NCBI RefSeq assembly: GCF_011752995.1 | Contig: NZ_VWWL01000012.1 | Span: 1 to 64,000 of the forward strand | Length of the DNA stretch: 64,000 nt | Source of the DNA: Burkholderia sp. Ax-1724 | GTDB taxonomy: Bacteria > Pseudomonadota > Gammaproteobacteria > Burkholderiales > Burkholderiaceae | Reading direction: 5' to 3' | Shown here: positions 9,196 through 17,598 of the stretch, in pieces | Numbering within the stretch: the stretch's first letter is position 1 | Layout of the letters: each line of letters opens with the position of its first letter | Notes under the pieces: model-generated | What the model was told of the DNA's origin: nothing | Seen by the model: only the letters and a program-made list of their open reading frames with translations | The model's database searches: none | Made by a program: the position numbers and the translations under genes

Positions 9196-9858
9196 ATGGA
9201 CACATCGATTGCCCGCCGCAACATCCTGGCGCGCATCCGCGCAGCGCAGGGACGCGAACCCGAGCCGAGCGCTGCCGAACGCGAGGCCGTGACGGATTAC
9301 CTCGCACGCCATCCGGCCGGCCCGCGTCCGGAGATGTCCGGCGATCTGTGTGCGCGCTTCGTCGACGAAGCACAAAAAATGGCGACCACGGTCGACACCG
9401 TGCAGGCCCTCTCCGATGTCCCCGCCGCCGCGCATCGCTATCTGACGCAACACGGTTTGCCGTTGCGGGCCGTCGCCTGGCAAACGCTAGGCGATCTGCC
9501 ATGGAGCGAAGCCGGCCTCGCCGTCGAATTCCGCAAACCTCAAGACAACGACGCCGTCGGTCTCACCGGCTGCTTCTGCGCGACCGCCGAAACCGGCACG
9601 CTCGTGCTGCTCTCGGGTCCGCAGACCTACGCATCGGCGGCGCTGCTGCCGGAAACGCACATCGCGATCGTGCCGGCTTCGCGCATCGTCGCGGGTCATG
9701 AAGAGGCGTTCGGCCTGATCCGCAAGGAGCGCGGCGAGCTGCCGCGCGCCGTCAATTTCGTTTCGGGTCCTTCGCGCACGGGCGACATCGAACAGACTAT
9801 CGTGCTCGGCGCGCACGGCCCTTATCGCGTGCATGCGATCGTCGTGCAGGGTGCCTGA
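9196..9858 (+). CDS. LutC/YkgG family LUD-domain protein
   Basis: A 220-residue protein with a LUD domain as in LutC (lactate utilisation protein C). Recognisable stretches are GCFCATAETGTLVLLSGP and the ending GAHGPYRVHAIVVQG. In LutABC systems it works with two iron-sulphur subunits to oxidise L-lactate to pyruvate. No lutA or lutB lies within the window, so this copy is solitary. Its neighbours are pncB and an antiporter gene on the same strand, with a 100 bp gap to the latter. Function as a lactate enzyme subunit is therefore uncertain. Confidence 0.85.
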   Translation: MDTSIARRNILARIRAAQGREPEPSAAEREAVTDYLARHPAGPRPEMSGDLCARFVDEAQKMATTVDTVQALSDVPAAAHRYLTQHGLPLRAVAWQTLGDLPWSEAGLAVEFRKPQDNDAVGLTGCFCATAETGTLVLLSGPQTYASAALLPETHIAIVPASRIVAGHEEAFGLIRKERGELPRAVNFVSGPSRTGDIEQTIVLGAHGPYRVHAIVVQGA

Positions 9859-9958
9859 GCGAAGCACGCGGCGGCGTTTCAGCGCGCGGGCGGCAGGTGT
9901 GGCACATGCGCTACGCGTGGTAGAGGGCGCTGTCCGTCGTCACCGGCGCCACGGCGGC

Positions 9959-11395
9959 ATGCAAGTGCCGCCGGTAAGGGCAGGCCAGTGGCTCGCTGTT
10001 GCATTGATGCTGGCGAGCTGGTCCAGTCCCACCTTGGCCGCGACCTTCGACGGGGCCGCGCTCTCCGCGTTTTGGGGCGTGCCGTTTGCTGGCGTGCTGC
10101 TCTCCATCGCGCTATTTCCGCTTGTCGCTCCGGCGTTCTGGCATCGCCATTTCGGCAAGGTCGCGGCGGCGTGGGCGCTGGCGTTTCTCGTGCCGTTTGC
10201 GCTGAGCTTCGGCGCGCACGAGGCGCTCGGCGCACTCGCTCATGCGCTGTTCGACGAGTACATCCCGTTCATCATCCTGTTGACCGCGCTTTATACGGTC
10301 GCGGGCGGCATCCGCGTGCGCGGCAATCTGCGCGGCACGCCGCGTCTGAACACCGCGATTCTGGCGCTTGGCACCGTGCTCGCGAGCGTGATGGGCACGA
10401 CCGGCGCCGCGATGCTGCTGATCCGTCCGTTGCTGCGCGCGAACGACAATCGTCGTCACGTGGTTCATGTGGTCGTGTTCTTCATTTTCCTCGTGGCGAA
10501 CGTGGGCGGCTCGCTGTCGCCGCTCGGCGACCCGCCGCTCTTTCTCGGCTTTCTCGAAGGCGTGAGTTTTTTCTGGACCACCACGCATCTCGCGCGGCCG
10601 ATGCTGTTCGTGAGCGGCGTGCTGCTCGCGATCTTTTACGCGCTCGACTCGTACTACTTCCATCGGCGTGAGGATGCGCGGTCGCGCTGCTCCGAACCGT
10701 CGCCGCAAAGAGAGCGGAACGGCATCGACGGCAAGATAAATTTCGTGCTGCTCGCCGCGGCGATCGCGCTCGTGCTGATGAGCGGACTATGGCGTCCGCA
10801 AATCACGTTCGAGGTATTCGGCACGCACGTCGCGCTGCAGAACATCGTGCGCGACGTCGCGCTCGTCGGCGTCACGCTGCTGTCGCTCGCGCTGACGCCA
10901 CGTGCGGCTCGCACGGGCAACGATTTCAACTGGGCGCCGATCGAGGAAGTGGCCAGGCTGTTCGCTGGCATCTTCGTGACGATCGTGCCGGTCATCGCGA
11001 TGCTGCGCGCGGGGCAAGCCGGTGCGTTCGCGGGCCTCGTGCATCTCGTCAACGAGCCGTCCGGCGAGCCGCGCGACATCATGTATTTCTGGGCGACCGG
11101 TCTGCTATCTTCGTTCCTCGACAACGCGCCGACCTACCTCGTGTTCTTCAACCTCGCGGGCGGCGACGCGCAGACGCTGATGACGAGCGGCGCGACCACG
11201 CTAGCGGCGATTTCGGCCGGCGCGGTGTTCATGGGTGCGAACACGTATATCGGCAACGCGCCGAACTTCATGGTGAAGGCCATCGCGCAATCCCGCGGCG
11301 TGCGCATGCCGGGCTTCTTTGCGTATCTGGGCTGGTCGGGTGCGGTGCTGCTGCCGCTGTTCGCGCTGACCAGCTGGCTCTTTTTCAGACACTGA
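9959..11395 (+). CDS. Na+/H+ antiporter of the NhaD/citrate-transporter superfamily
   Basis: A 478-residue inner-membrane transporter with about a dozen hydrophobic segments and an N-terminal signal-like segment. Characteristic loops are NVGGSLSPLGDPPLFLGFLEG and SSFLDNAPTYLVFFNLAGG, both typical of NhaD-type antiporters of the ion transporter superfamily. The frame is open upstream to 9833, overlapping the LUD gene, but the ATG at 9959 gives a sensible N-terminus. Substrate is inferred; annotations of relatives vary between citrate and Na+/H+ transport. The reductase gene follows 47 bp downstream. Confidence 0.8.
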   Translation: MQVPPVRAGQWLAVALMLASWSSPTLAATFDGAALSAFWGVPFAGVLLSIALFPLVAPAFWHRHFGKVAAAWALAFLVPFALSFGAHEALGALAHALFDEYIPFIILLTALYTVAGGIRVRGNLRGTPRLNTAILALGTVLASVMGTTGAAMLLIRPLLRANDNRRHVVHVVVFFIFLVANVGGSLSPLGDPPLFLGFLEGVSFFWTTTHLARPMLFVSGVLLAIFYALDSYYFHRREDARSRCSEPSPQRERNGIDGKINFVLLAAAIALVLMSGLWRPQITFEVFGTHVALQNIVRDVALVGVTLLSLALTPRAARTGNDFNWAPIEEVARLFAGIFVTIVPVIAMLRAGQAGAFAGLVHLVNEPSGEPRDIMYFWATGLLSSFLDNAPTYLVFFNLAGGDAQTLMTSGATTLAAISAGAVFMGANTYIGNAPNFMVKAIAQSRGVRMPGFFAYLGWSGAVLLPLFALTSWLFFRH

Positions 11396-11442
11396 TTTCG
11401 ACGCCGAGGCGATTCCGCCCGACGCCCCTACGGAGACTTGCA

Positions 11443-12432
11443 ATGCAGAAAATCCTCGTGGCCCGTTCGATCTTTCCCGACGTGATCGACAGGCTCAAAC
11501 AATACTTCGACGTCGACGCGAACCAGGGTGACGTGCTGCCCGCCGACGAACTGAAGCGCCGTCTCGCGGACAAGGACGGCGCGCTGACCGCCGGCGAAAT
11601 GATCGGCGCGGACGTGCTCGCGGCGGCGCCGCGTCTGCGCGTGGTGTCGAACATGGCGGTGGGCTACAACAATTTCGACATGGCCGCGTTCAACGCCGCG
11701 AACGTGCTCGGCACCAACACGCCGGACGTGCTCAACGAGTCGACCGCCGATTTCGGCTGGGCGCTGATGATGGCCGCGGCGCGCCGCATCGCCGAATCGG
11801 AGCACTGGCTGCGCGCGGGTCAATGGCAGAAGTGGAGCTACGACGGTTTCCTCGGCAGCGACCTGTACGGCTCGACGCTCGGCGTGGTCGGCATGGGCCG
11901 CATCGGCCAGGCGCTCGCGCGGCGTGCGAAGGGCTTCAACATGCGCGTGATCTATCACAACCGCTCGCGCGTCGCGCCTCAGATCGAGGCCGAGCTGAAC
12001 GCGGAGTACGTGTCGAAGCAGGACCTGCTGCGGCGCGCCGATCACGTCGTGCTCGTGTTGCCGTACACGAAGGAAAACCATCATACGATCGGCGCCGCCG
12101 AACTCGCGCTCATGAAGCCGAGCGCGACGCTCACCAACATCGCGCGCGGCGGCATCGTCGACGATGCGGCGTTGGCGCAGGCGCTGCGTGAGAAGCGCAT
12201 CGCGGCGGCCGGTCTCGACGTGTTCGAAGGCGAGCCGAACCTGAACCCGGCGCTGCTCGACGTGCCGAACGTCGTGCTGACCCCGCACATCGCCAGCGCC
12301 ACCGAAGCGACGCGCCGCGCGATGGCGAATCTCGCCGCCGACAACCTCATCGCCGCGCTCGGCGAAGGGCCGCGCGCCGGTCAGCCGCCGAATCCGATCA
12401 ATCCCGATGTGCTCGGCAAGGCGCGTTCATGA
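11443..12432 (+). CDS. D-2-hydroxyacid dehydrogenase (glyoxylate/hydroxypyruvate reductase)
   Basis: A 329-residue NAD(P)-dependent dehydrogenase of the D-isomer hydroxyacid family, closest in look to GhrB/D-glycerate dehydrogenase. The Rossmann motif is VVGMGRIGQALARRA. Catalytic residues sit in NIARGGIVDDAAL (Arg), DVFEGEPNLNP (Glu) and TPHIASAT (His). It likely reduces glyoxylate and hydroxypyruvate to glycolate and D-glycerate. The stop overlaps the rmuC start by four bases (ATGA), so the two are translationally coupled. Confidence 0.9.
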   Translation: MQKILVARSIFPDVIDRLKQYFDVDANQGDVLPADELKRRLADKDGALTAGEMIGADVLAAAPRLRVVSNMAVGYNNFDMAAFNAANVLGTNTPDVLNESTADFGWALMMAAARRIAESEHWLRAGQWQKWSYDGFLGSDLYGSTLGVVGMGRIGQALARRAKGFNMRVIYHNRSRVAPQIEAELNAEYVSKQDLLRRADHVVLVLPYTKENHHTIGAAELALMKPSATLTNIARGGIVDDAALAQALREKRIAAAGLDVFEGEPNLNPALLDVPNVVLTPHIASATEATRRAMANLAADNLIAALGEGPRAGQPPNPINPDVLGKARS

Positions 12433-13877
12433 CGATGATTCTGGTGGCGGCCGTCGCGGTGCTGGCGGTCGCTCTCGTGATCGCGCTCGCGTTGCTGCTG
12501 CGTGGGCGTGACCGCACGGAGCAGCACGAGCAGTTCGACATGCTGAACGAACGCGTCGATGCCGTCGTCGACGCGCAGGCGCATACCGCCGAGCGGCTCG
12601 AGCGGCAACTGCGCAACGACATCGCCGAGACGGCGCGCGTGTCGCGTAGCGAGCAAAGCGGCGGTTTTGCGCAGTTTCAGCAGACACTCGCCGCGCAGTT
12701 CGGCAGCATGGCGACGGTGCAGGGCGGCAAGATCGACGGCTTCGCGCAGCAGCTCGACGCCGTGCGGCACAGCCTGCAGGTGCAGGCGCAGCAGGCGCGC
12801 GACGAGCAGGGCCGCTCGCTCAAGCAGTTCGGCGACACGCTGAGCCTGCAACTCGGGCAGCTCACCGAGGCGAACGAGCGGCGCTTTGCCGAAGTGCGCG
12901 CGACCATCGAGCAGCGCCTGAAGGATATCGAGGCGAACAATGCGGCGCGGCTCGAGGAAATGCGCCGCACCGTCGACGAAAAGCTGCATGCGACGCTCGA
13001 GCAGCGCCTCGGCGAATCGTTCAAGCTCGTCTCCGACCGGCTCGAACAGGTGCATCGCGGCCTCGGCGAAATGCAAACGCTGGCGGCCGGCGTCGGCGAT
13101 CTGAAGCGCGTGCTGACCAATGTGAAGACGCGCGGCACATGGGGCGAGGTGCAGCTCGAAGCGCTGCTCGAACAGCTGCTCACCGCCGACCAATACGCGA
13201 AGAACGTCGCGACGGTGCCGAAGAGCGCGGATCGCGTCGAGTTCGCGATTCGCCTGCCGGGGCGTCCCGAGCCCGGCGGCGCGAATGCGCCGGTATGGCT
13301 GCCGATCGACGCGAAATTTCCGCGTGAAGACTACGAGCGGCTGATCGAAGCGCAGGAGCGCGCCGACCCGGTGGCGGTGGAAGAAGCGTCGCGTGCGCTC
13401 GAAGCGCGGATTCGCGTCGAGGCGCGCACGATCGCCGAAAAGTACGTGGCGCCGCCGCATACGACCGACTTCGCGCTGCTGTTTCTGCCCACTGAGGGTC
13501 TCTACGCGGAAGTGCTGCGCCGGCCGGGGCTCTCGGACCTGCTGCAGCGCGATTACCGCGTGACCATCGCGGGGCCGACCACGCTGACCGCGCTGCTCAA
13601 CAGCCTGCAGATGGGCTTCCGCACGCTCGCCATCGAACAGCGTTCGAGCGAGGTGTGGCAGGTGCTCGGTGCGGTGAAAACGGAATTCGGTAAATTCGGC
13701 GACGTGCTCGCGAAGACGAAAGCGCAGCTCGAAACCGTCACGCGTTCGATCGAGGCCGCGGAAACGCGCACGCGCGTGATGAATCGCAAGCTGCGCGACG
13801 TCGAGGCGTTGCCCGGCGACGAGGCGAGCGGGTTGCTGGGAGAGGCGCTGTCGGGCGTGGAGCCCGACGAGCCATAA
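12429..13877 (+). CDS. rmuC: DNA recombination protein RmuC
   Basis: A 482-residue protein with an N-terminal membrane anchor (residues 1-22, MILVAAVAVLAVALVIALALLL), a long coiled-coil region (about 30-220) and the RmuC nuclease-like domain. The domain includes LTNVKTRGTWGEVQLEALLEQLL, LPIDAKFPREDYERL and FLPTEGLYAEVLRRPGL. RmuC limits DNA inversions and is thought to be a nuclease acting on DNA secondary structures. It is coupled to the upstream dehydrogenase by an ATGA overlap, an association without obvious metabolic logic. Length is normal. Confidence 0.93.
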   Translation: MTMILVAAVAVLAVALVIALALLLRGRDRTEQHEQFDMLNERVDAVVDAQAHTAERLERQLRNDIAETARVSRSEQSGGFAQFQQTLAAQFGSMATVQGGKIDGFAQQLDAVRHSLQVQAQQARDEQGRSLKQFGDTLSLQLGQLTEANERRFAEVRATIEQRLKDIEANNAARLEEMRRTVDEKLHATLEQRLGESFKLVSDRLEQVHRGLGEMQTLAAGVGDLKRVLTNVKTRGTWGEVQLEALLEQLLTADQYAKNVATVPKSADRVEFAIRLPGRPEPGGANAPVWLPIDAKFPREDYERLIEAQERADPVAVEEASRALEARIRVEARTIAEKYVAPPHTTDFALLFLPTEGLYAEVLRRPGLSDLLQRDYRVTIAGPTTLTALLNSLQMGFRTLAIEQRSSEVWQVLGAVKTEFGKFGDVLAKTKAQLETVTRSIEAAETRTRVMNRKLRDVEALPGDEASGLLGEALSGVEPDEP

Positions 13878-13887
13878 CGGAGTTTTC

Positions 13888-13918
13888 GGATGCCGGCGCG
13901 AAGGTTGCGCTGGCATCC
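13888..13918. terminator. Hairpin between convergent rmuC and the 91-aa membrane gene
   Basis: A 12 bp stem with one mismatch (GGATGCCGGCGC / GCGCTGGCATCC) around a 7-base loop, between two convergent stop codons. It lacks a clear T-tract on either strand, so terminator function is a guess. Confidence 0.5.
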
Positions 13919-13925
13919 GCCGGCA

Positions 13926-14201
13926 TTACGCCTCTTCGGGCACGTCGGTCAGATGGATTTCGATGCCGCCGAAGCGCGACGCCACCCAGTTGTACGCGTG
14001 GCAGGCGATCCACAGCAGCACGAAGCCGAGAATCGCGTTCAGCAGCAGGGCGCTGAAGACCGTGCTCAGCTCGACCGAGCCGTAGCGCACGAACGCGACC
14101 ACGACGCCGAGCAGCACGATCGGCACCGAGAACGTCAGGTACACGAGGATCAGCGCTTTGGCCGTCTGTCCAGGTGCGATGAACGAGATCTGTTTTTTCA
14201 T
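13926..14201 (-). CDS. Small inner-membrane protein, unknown function
   Basis: A 91-residue protein with a basic N-terminus (MKKQISFIAPGQTAK) and two membrane segments, about residues 17-40 (ALILVYLTFSVPIVLLGVVVAF) and 49-72. A short acidic tail (HLTDVPEEA) follows. The ATG at 14201 is preferred over one nine bases further upstream. I do not recognise a characterised family. It lies downstream of moeA on the same strand at the end of the molybdenum cofactor genes, separated by 72 bp. A role in that pathway is not supported by its sequence. Confidence 0.7.
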   Translation of the reverse strand: MKKQISFIAPGQTAKALILVYLTFSVPIVLLGVVVAFVRYGSVELSTVFSALLLNAILGFVLLWIACHAYNWVASRFGGIEIHLTDVPEEA

Positions 14202-14273
14202 GTAAGTCAAACCCGTGTGTCGTGATAGTCGTGTGGGTGAAGCCGCTGATGGTGTGCGCCGCGCCGGCCGGCG

Positions 14274-15578
14274 TCAGATAAGGCCGTCGAAGAGCATGAT
14301 CGAAACGTGTTCTCCGGCGGCGATGTCGCCTTCGTCATGGCCGAGCACGATAAAGCAGTTCGCTTCGCTCATCGAGCTCAGCACGCCCGAGCTTTGCGAG
14401 CCGGTCGGGCTGACGTGCCAGTGGCCGTGAGCGTCCGGTGCGGCCACGCCGCGCTGGAATTCCGTGCGGCCCGGGCGCTTGCGCAGCACCTCGCGGCTCG
14501 TCGCGTGAATGACCGGCAGCGGCTGCGGCGTCGCGCCGGACATCAGCAGTAGCGCCTCGCGCACGATCTGATAGAACGTCACCATCACGGCGACCGGATT
14601 GCCCGGCAGGCCGAAGAATAGCGCGGGTTTGCCGAGCCCCGGTTGCGCGCCGGACCAGAGGCGGCCGAATGCGAGTGGCCGGCCGGGGCGCATCGCGAGG
14701 CTCCAGAACGCGACGTCGCCGAACGTCTGCAGCAGTTGCTTCGTGAAATCGGCTTCGCCGACCGATACGCCGCCCGAGGTCAGCACGACGTCGGCATTGG
14801 CCGCGGCGCTGTGCAGCGCCGCTTCGAGCGCGGCCGGTTCGTCGCGCACGACGCCGAGATCGAGCGCGTCCACGTTCAGGCGACGCAGCATCGCAAACAG
14901 GGTGTAGCGGTTGCTGTCGTACACCGAGCCCGCATCGAGCGGCTCGCCGAGCGAGCGCAGTTCGTCGCCGGTCGAGAAGAACGCGACACGCAGACGCCGC
15001 CGCACGCTGACTTCGCCGATGCCGAGCGACGCCAGCAGGCCGAGGTCGGATGCGCGCACGATGCGCCCGGCGCGCAGCGCGACGTGGCCGCGCGCGAGGT
15101 CTTCGCCGGCAAGACGACGGTTCGCGCCGGCCGCGACCGCGCCGGCGGCGAAGCGGATCGAAGCGGCATCCGTGCTGTCGCGCTCCACCAGTTCCTGCGG
15201 CACGACGGTGTCGCAGTCGGCGGGAAGGCACGCGCCCGTCATGACGCGCACGCACTGGTTCGTTGCGACGCGGCCTGTGAACGGATGGCCGGCGAGCGCC
15301 TTGCCGGCCACCGTCAGCTCGACGTTCCCGGCGCCGCCGGCGAGCGCCGCGCGGTTGAATGCGTAGCCGTCCATGGCCGAATTGTCGTGCGCGGGGACGT
15401 CGATCGGCGAGACGATGTCGGTCGCGAGCACACGGTCGAGCGCATCGCGCAACGCCACGCGTTCGGCCGCCGCGACCGGCGTCGCCCACTGCCGGACAAT
15501 CGCCTGAGCGGCCGAAACGGGTAGCGCGTGAGGATCGTACTGCGCGACGCAGCGGGAAAAGTCGTTGGGCGTGGTCAT
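14274..15578 (-). CDS. moeA: Molybdopterin molybdotransferase MoeA
   Basis: A 434-residue enzyme that inserts molybdate into adenylylated molybdopterin, the last common step of molybdenum cofactor synthesis. Conserved blocks are DVPAHDNSAMDGYAF, RVMTGACLPADCDTVV, STGDELRSLGEPL, SGGVSVGEADF and FFGLPGNPVAV. The upstream frame is open because it shadows mobA; the ATG at 15578 gives the expected start. It is third in the operon moaA-mobA-moeA, with 61 bp after mobA. Length is close to E. coli MoeA (411). Confidence 0.95.
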   Translation of the reverse strand: MTTPNDFSRCVAQYDPHALPVSAAQAIVRQWATPVAAAERVALRDALDRVLATDIVSPIDVPAHDNSAMDGYAFNRAALAGGAGNVELTVAGKALAGHPFTGRVATNQCVRVMTGACLPADCDTVVPQELVERDSTDAASIRFAAGAVAAGANRRLAGEDLARGHVALRAGRIVRASDLGLLASLGIGEVSVRRRLRVAFFSTGDELRSLGEPLDAGSVYDSNRYTLFAMLRRLNVDALDLGVVRDEPAALEAALHSAAANADVVLTSGGVSVGEADFTKQLLQTFGDVAFWSLAMRPGRPLAFGRLWSGAQPGLGKPALFFGLPGNPVAVMVTFYQIVREALLLMSGATPQPLPVIHATSREVLRKRPGRTEFQRGVAAPDAHGHWHVSPTGSQSSGVLSSMSEANCFIVLGHDEGDIAAGEHVSIMLFDGLI

Positions 15579-15639
15579 GAAGGGCTGGGCGGCGCGCCCG
15601 GAGAGGGGCGCGGCAATCGCCGTGCGGCCGGAGCGGAGG

Positions 15640-16266
15640 TCAGCCGGGGCCTCGATCACGTTCGAGGTCGGCGAGTTCTTGTAACGAGTTGGCATTGTAA
15701 AACGGGCGCTCGTCGGCAAAGGCGACTTCGACCGTCGTGTGGCGCGCGTACCACGCGCGCACCTTGCGTTCGCCGGCGGCCAGAAAGGCCGCGAGGTCGT
15801 CCGCGAGGGTGGTGCGCATGAGCGCGAACACGGGGTGCAGCGACGCCGCGCCGTGAGCGTCGAGGGTGGTGACGGTGACGATATCGGCCTGCTTTTCGTC
15901 CAACGCGTGCGCGAGGCGGGCGGCGAGGTCGGCGGGCAGCCACGGCGAATCGCAGGGCGCGCTGAGCAGATACGCGGTGCCGGCGGTGCGCAGTCCGACA
16001 AGCATGCCGGCGAGCGGGCCGGGAAAGCCGGCGAGCGTGTCGGCGACGACCGTCGCGCGATAGGTGGCGCCGAGCGCGGCATAGGTGTCGGGATGGCGGT
16101 TCGCGCTGATCAGCAGGGCAGCCGTTTGCGGTGCGAGGCGCCGCAGCACGTGCGCGGCGAGCGGTTTGCCATGCAGCATCTGCAGCCCCTTGTCGACCCC
16201 GCCCATGCGCGTGCCGCGGCCGCCCGCGAGCACGAGGCCGGTGATCTGTTCACGAGTGATTGACAT
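15640..16266 (-). CDS. mobA: Molybdenum cofactor guanylyltransferase MobA
   Basis: A 208-residue cytoplasmic nucleotidyltransferase that joins GMP to molybdopterin to make the bis-MGD cofactor. The signature LVLAGGRGTRMGGVDKGLQMLHGKPL is the GTP-binding loop, and APCDSPWLPADL is the second conserved motif. Its start lies 11 bp after the moaA stop, so the two are cotranscribed. Its presence implies that the organism makes DMSO-reductase-family enzymes such as nitrate reductase or formate dehydrogenase. Confidence 0.94.
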   Translation of the reverse strand: MSITREQITGLVLAGGRGTRMGGVDKGLQMLHGKPLAAHVLRRLAPQTAALLISANRHPDTYAALGATYRATVVADTLAGFPGPLAGMLVGLRTAGTAYLLSAPCDSPWLPADLAARLAHALDEKQADIVTVTTLDAHGAASLHPVFALMRTTLADDLAAFLAAGERKVRAWYARHTTVEVAFADERPFYNANSLQELADLERDRGPG

Positions 16267-16277
16267 GCGCCGGCCGC

Positions 16278-17387
16278 TCAGCCGCCGATGTAGGACATTT
16301 CGACGCGCCGTGCGGCCGGTTCGTCGAGCGAGGCCGGGTGGCTGCCGCGCAGTTGCGAATAGCGGTCGCCGCGGCCTTGCCAGATTTCGGCGATGGCGGT
16401 GGCGATCTCGGCGTCGCTCGCGCCGCCGCGCAGCAAGGCGCGCAAATCGTGGCCGGCCGACGCGAACAGGCACAGGTACAGCTTGCCTTCGGTCGACAGC
16501 CGCGCGCGCGTGCAATTGCCGCAAAACGCCCGCGTGACGCTCGAAATCACGCCGATCTCGCCGCCGCCGTCGACGTAGCCCCAGCGCTGCGCGGTTTCGG
16601 CGGCGCTATGCGCTTCGAGCGGCGCGAGCGGGAAGTGTTCGGCGATGCGCGTGACGACGTCGGCGGACGGCAGCACCTCGGTCATATTCCAGCCGTTCGA
16701 GGTGCCGACGTCCATGTATTCGATAAAGCGCAGCACTGTGCCCGTGTCTTTGAAATGGCGCGCCATCGGCACGATTTCGCCGTCGTTGGTGCCGCGTTTG
16801 ACGACCATGTTGACCTTCACGGGCGCGAGCCCGACCGCCTGCGCCGCGGCAATGCCATCGAGCACGTCGGCGACTGCGAAATCGGCGTCGTTCATGCGGC
16901 GAAACAGCGTGTCGTCGAGCGCGTCGAGGCTGACGGTCACGCGGCCGAGTCCGGCGTCCTTGAGGCCGCGCGCCTTGCGCGCGAGCAGCGAGCCGTTGGT
17001 GGTCAGCGTGAGGTCGAGCGGACGGCCTGCCGGCGTGGTCAGGCGGGCGAGCCGTTCGATCAGGAATTCGAGGTTCTTGCGCAGGAGCGGCTCGCCGCCC
17101 GTCAGACGGATTTTCTCGACGCCATGCGCGACGAAGAGTTGCGCGAGCCGTTCGATCTCCTCGAAGCTCAGGAGCGCGCTGTGCGGCAGGAACGCGTAGT
17201 CCTTGTCGAACACCGCGCGCGGCATGCAGTAGACGCAGCGGAAATTGCAGCGATCCGTGACCGAGATGCGCAGATCGCGCAGCGGACGCGCGAGCGTATC
17301 GTGCAGCGCGCCGCTAGGCGTCTGCGCCGGGCCGGCGATAACCGGCGCCGAGCTGAGATCGGCAACGGGAATGATGCGTCGGGACAT
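16278..17387 (-). CDS. moaA: GTP 3',8-cyclase MoaA
   Basis: A 369-residue radical SAM enzyme that starts molybdopterin synthesis by cyclising GTP to 3',8-cH2GTP (with MoaC). The SAM cluster cysteines are in RCNFRCVYCMP (residues 47, 51, 54). A C-terminal CGNC...CLF set binds the second 4Fe-4S cluster, and the chain ends in the essential Gly-Gly (SYIGG). It is the first gene of moaA-mobA-moeA. The N-terminus is about 35 residues longer than E. coli MoaA, and an internal start is possible. No moaC is visible in the window. Confidence 0.95.
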   Translation of the reverse strand: MSRRIIPVADLSSAPVIAGPAQTPSGALHDTLARPLRDLRISVTDRCNFRCVYCMPRAVFDKDYAFLPHSALLSFEEIERLAQLFVAHGVEKIRLTGGEPLLRKNLEFLIERLARLTTPAGRPLDLTLTTNGSLLARKARGLKDAGLGRVTVSLDALDDTLFRRMNDADFAVADVLDGIAAAQAVGLAPVKVNMVVKRGTNDGEIVPMARHFKDTGTVLRFIEYMDVGTSNGWNMTEVLPSADVVTRIAEHFPLAPLEAHSAAETAQRWGYVDGGGEIGVISSVTRAFCGNCTRARLSTEGKLYLCLFASAGHDLRALLRGGASDAEIATAIAEIWQGRGDRYSQLRGSHPASLDEPAARRVEMSYIGG

Positions 17388-17542
17388 GAGGTGCTTCGTC
17401 GAATGCTTGAACGGACAGCGAATTATTCATTCTATCGGAAATGCTCGCGGCGACAGGCGTGCCACGGGGCTTGTCGGGGTATACGGGGAGCGGCATGCAG
17501 CCGTGCTTTTCGCTAGCGACGTTGCGGTCGTCCCCAAACGAA

Positions 17543-17570
17543 AAAAGCCCGCCGGTGAGGGCGGGCTTTT
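17543..17570 (-). terminator. Rho-independent terminator of rne
   Basis: A GC-rich stem (AAAAGCCCGC / GCGGGCTTTT) with a short loop, followed on the minus strand by a run of six T residues. It lies 29 bases after the rne stop codon, between rne and moaA. Confidence 0.9.
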
Positions 17571-17598
17571 GCTGACAAGAGTAGCTTACTGCGGTGGC

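Noticed and set aside
15579..16082. In-frame N-terminal extension of moeA
   Set aside because: The extension shadows mobA, which has clear motifs in another frame; moeA homology begins at 15578.
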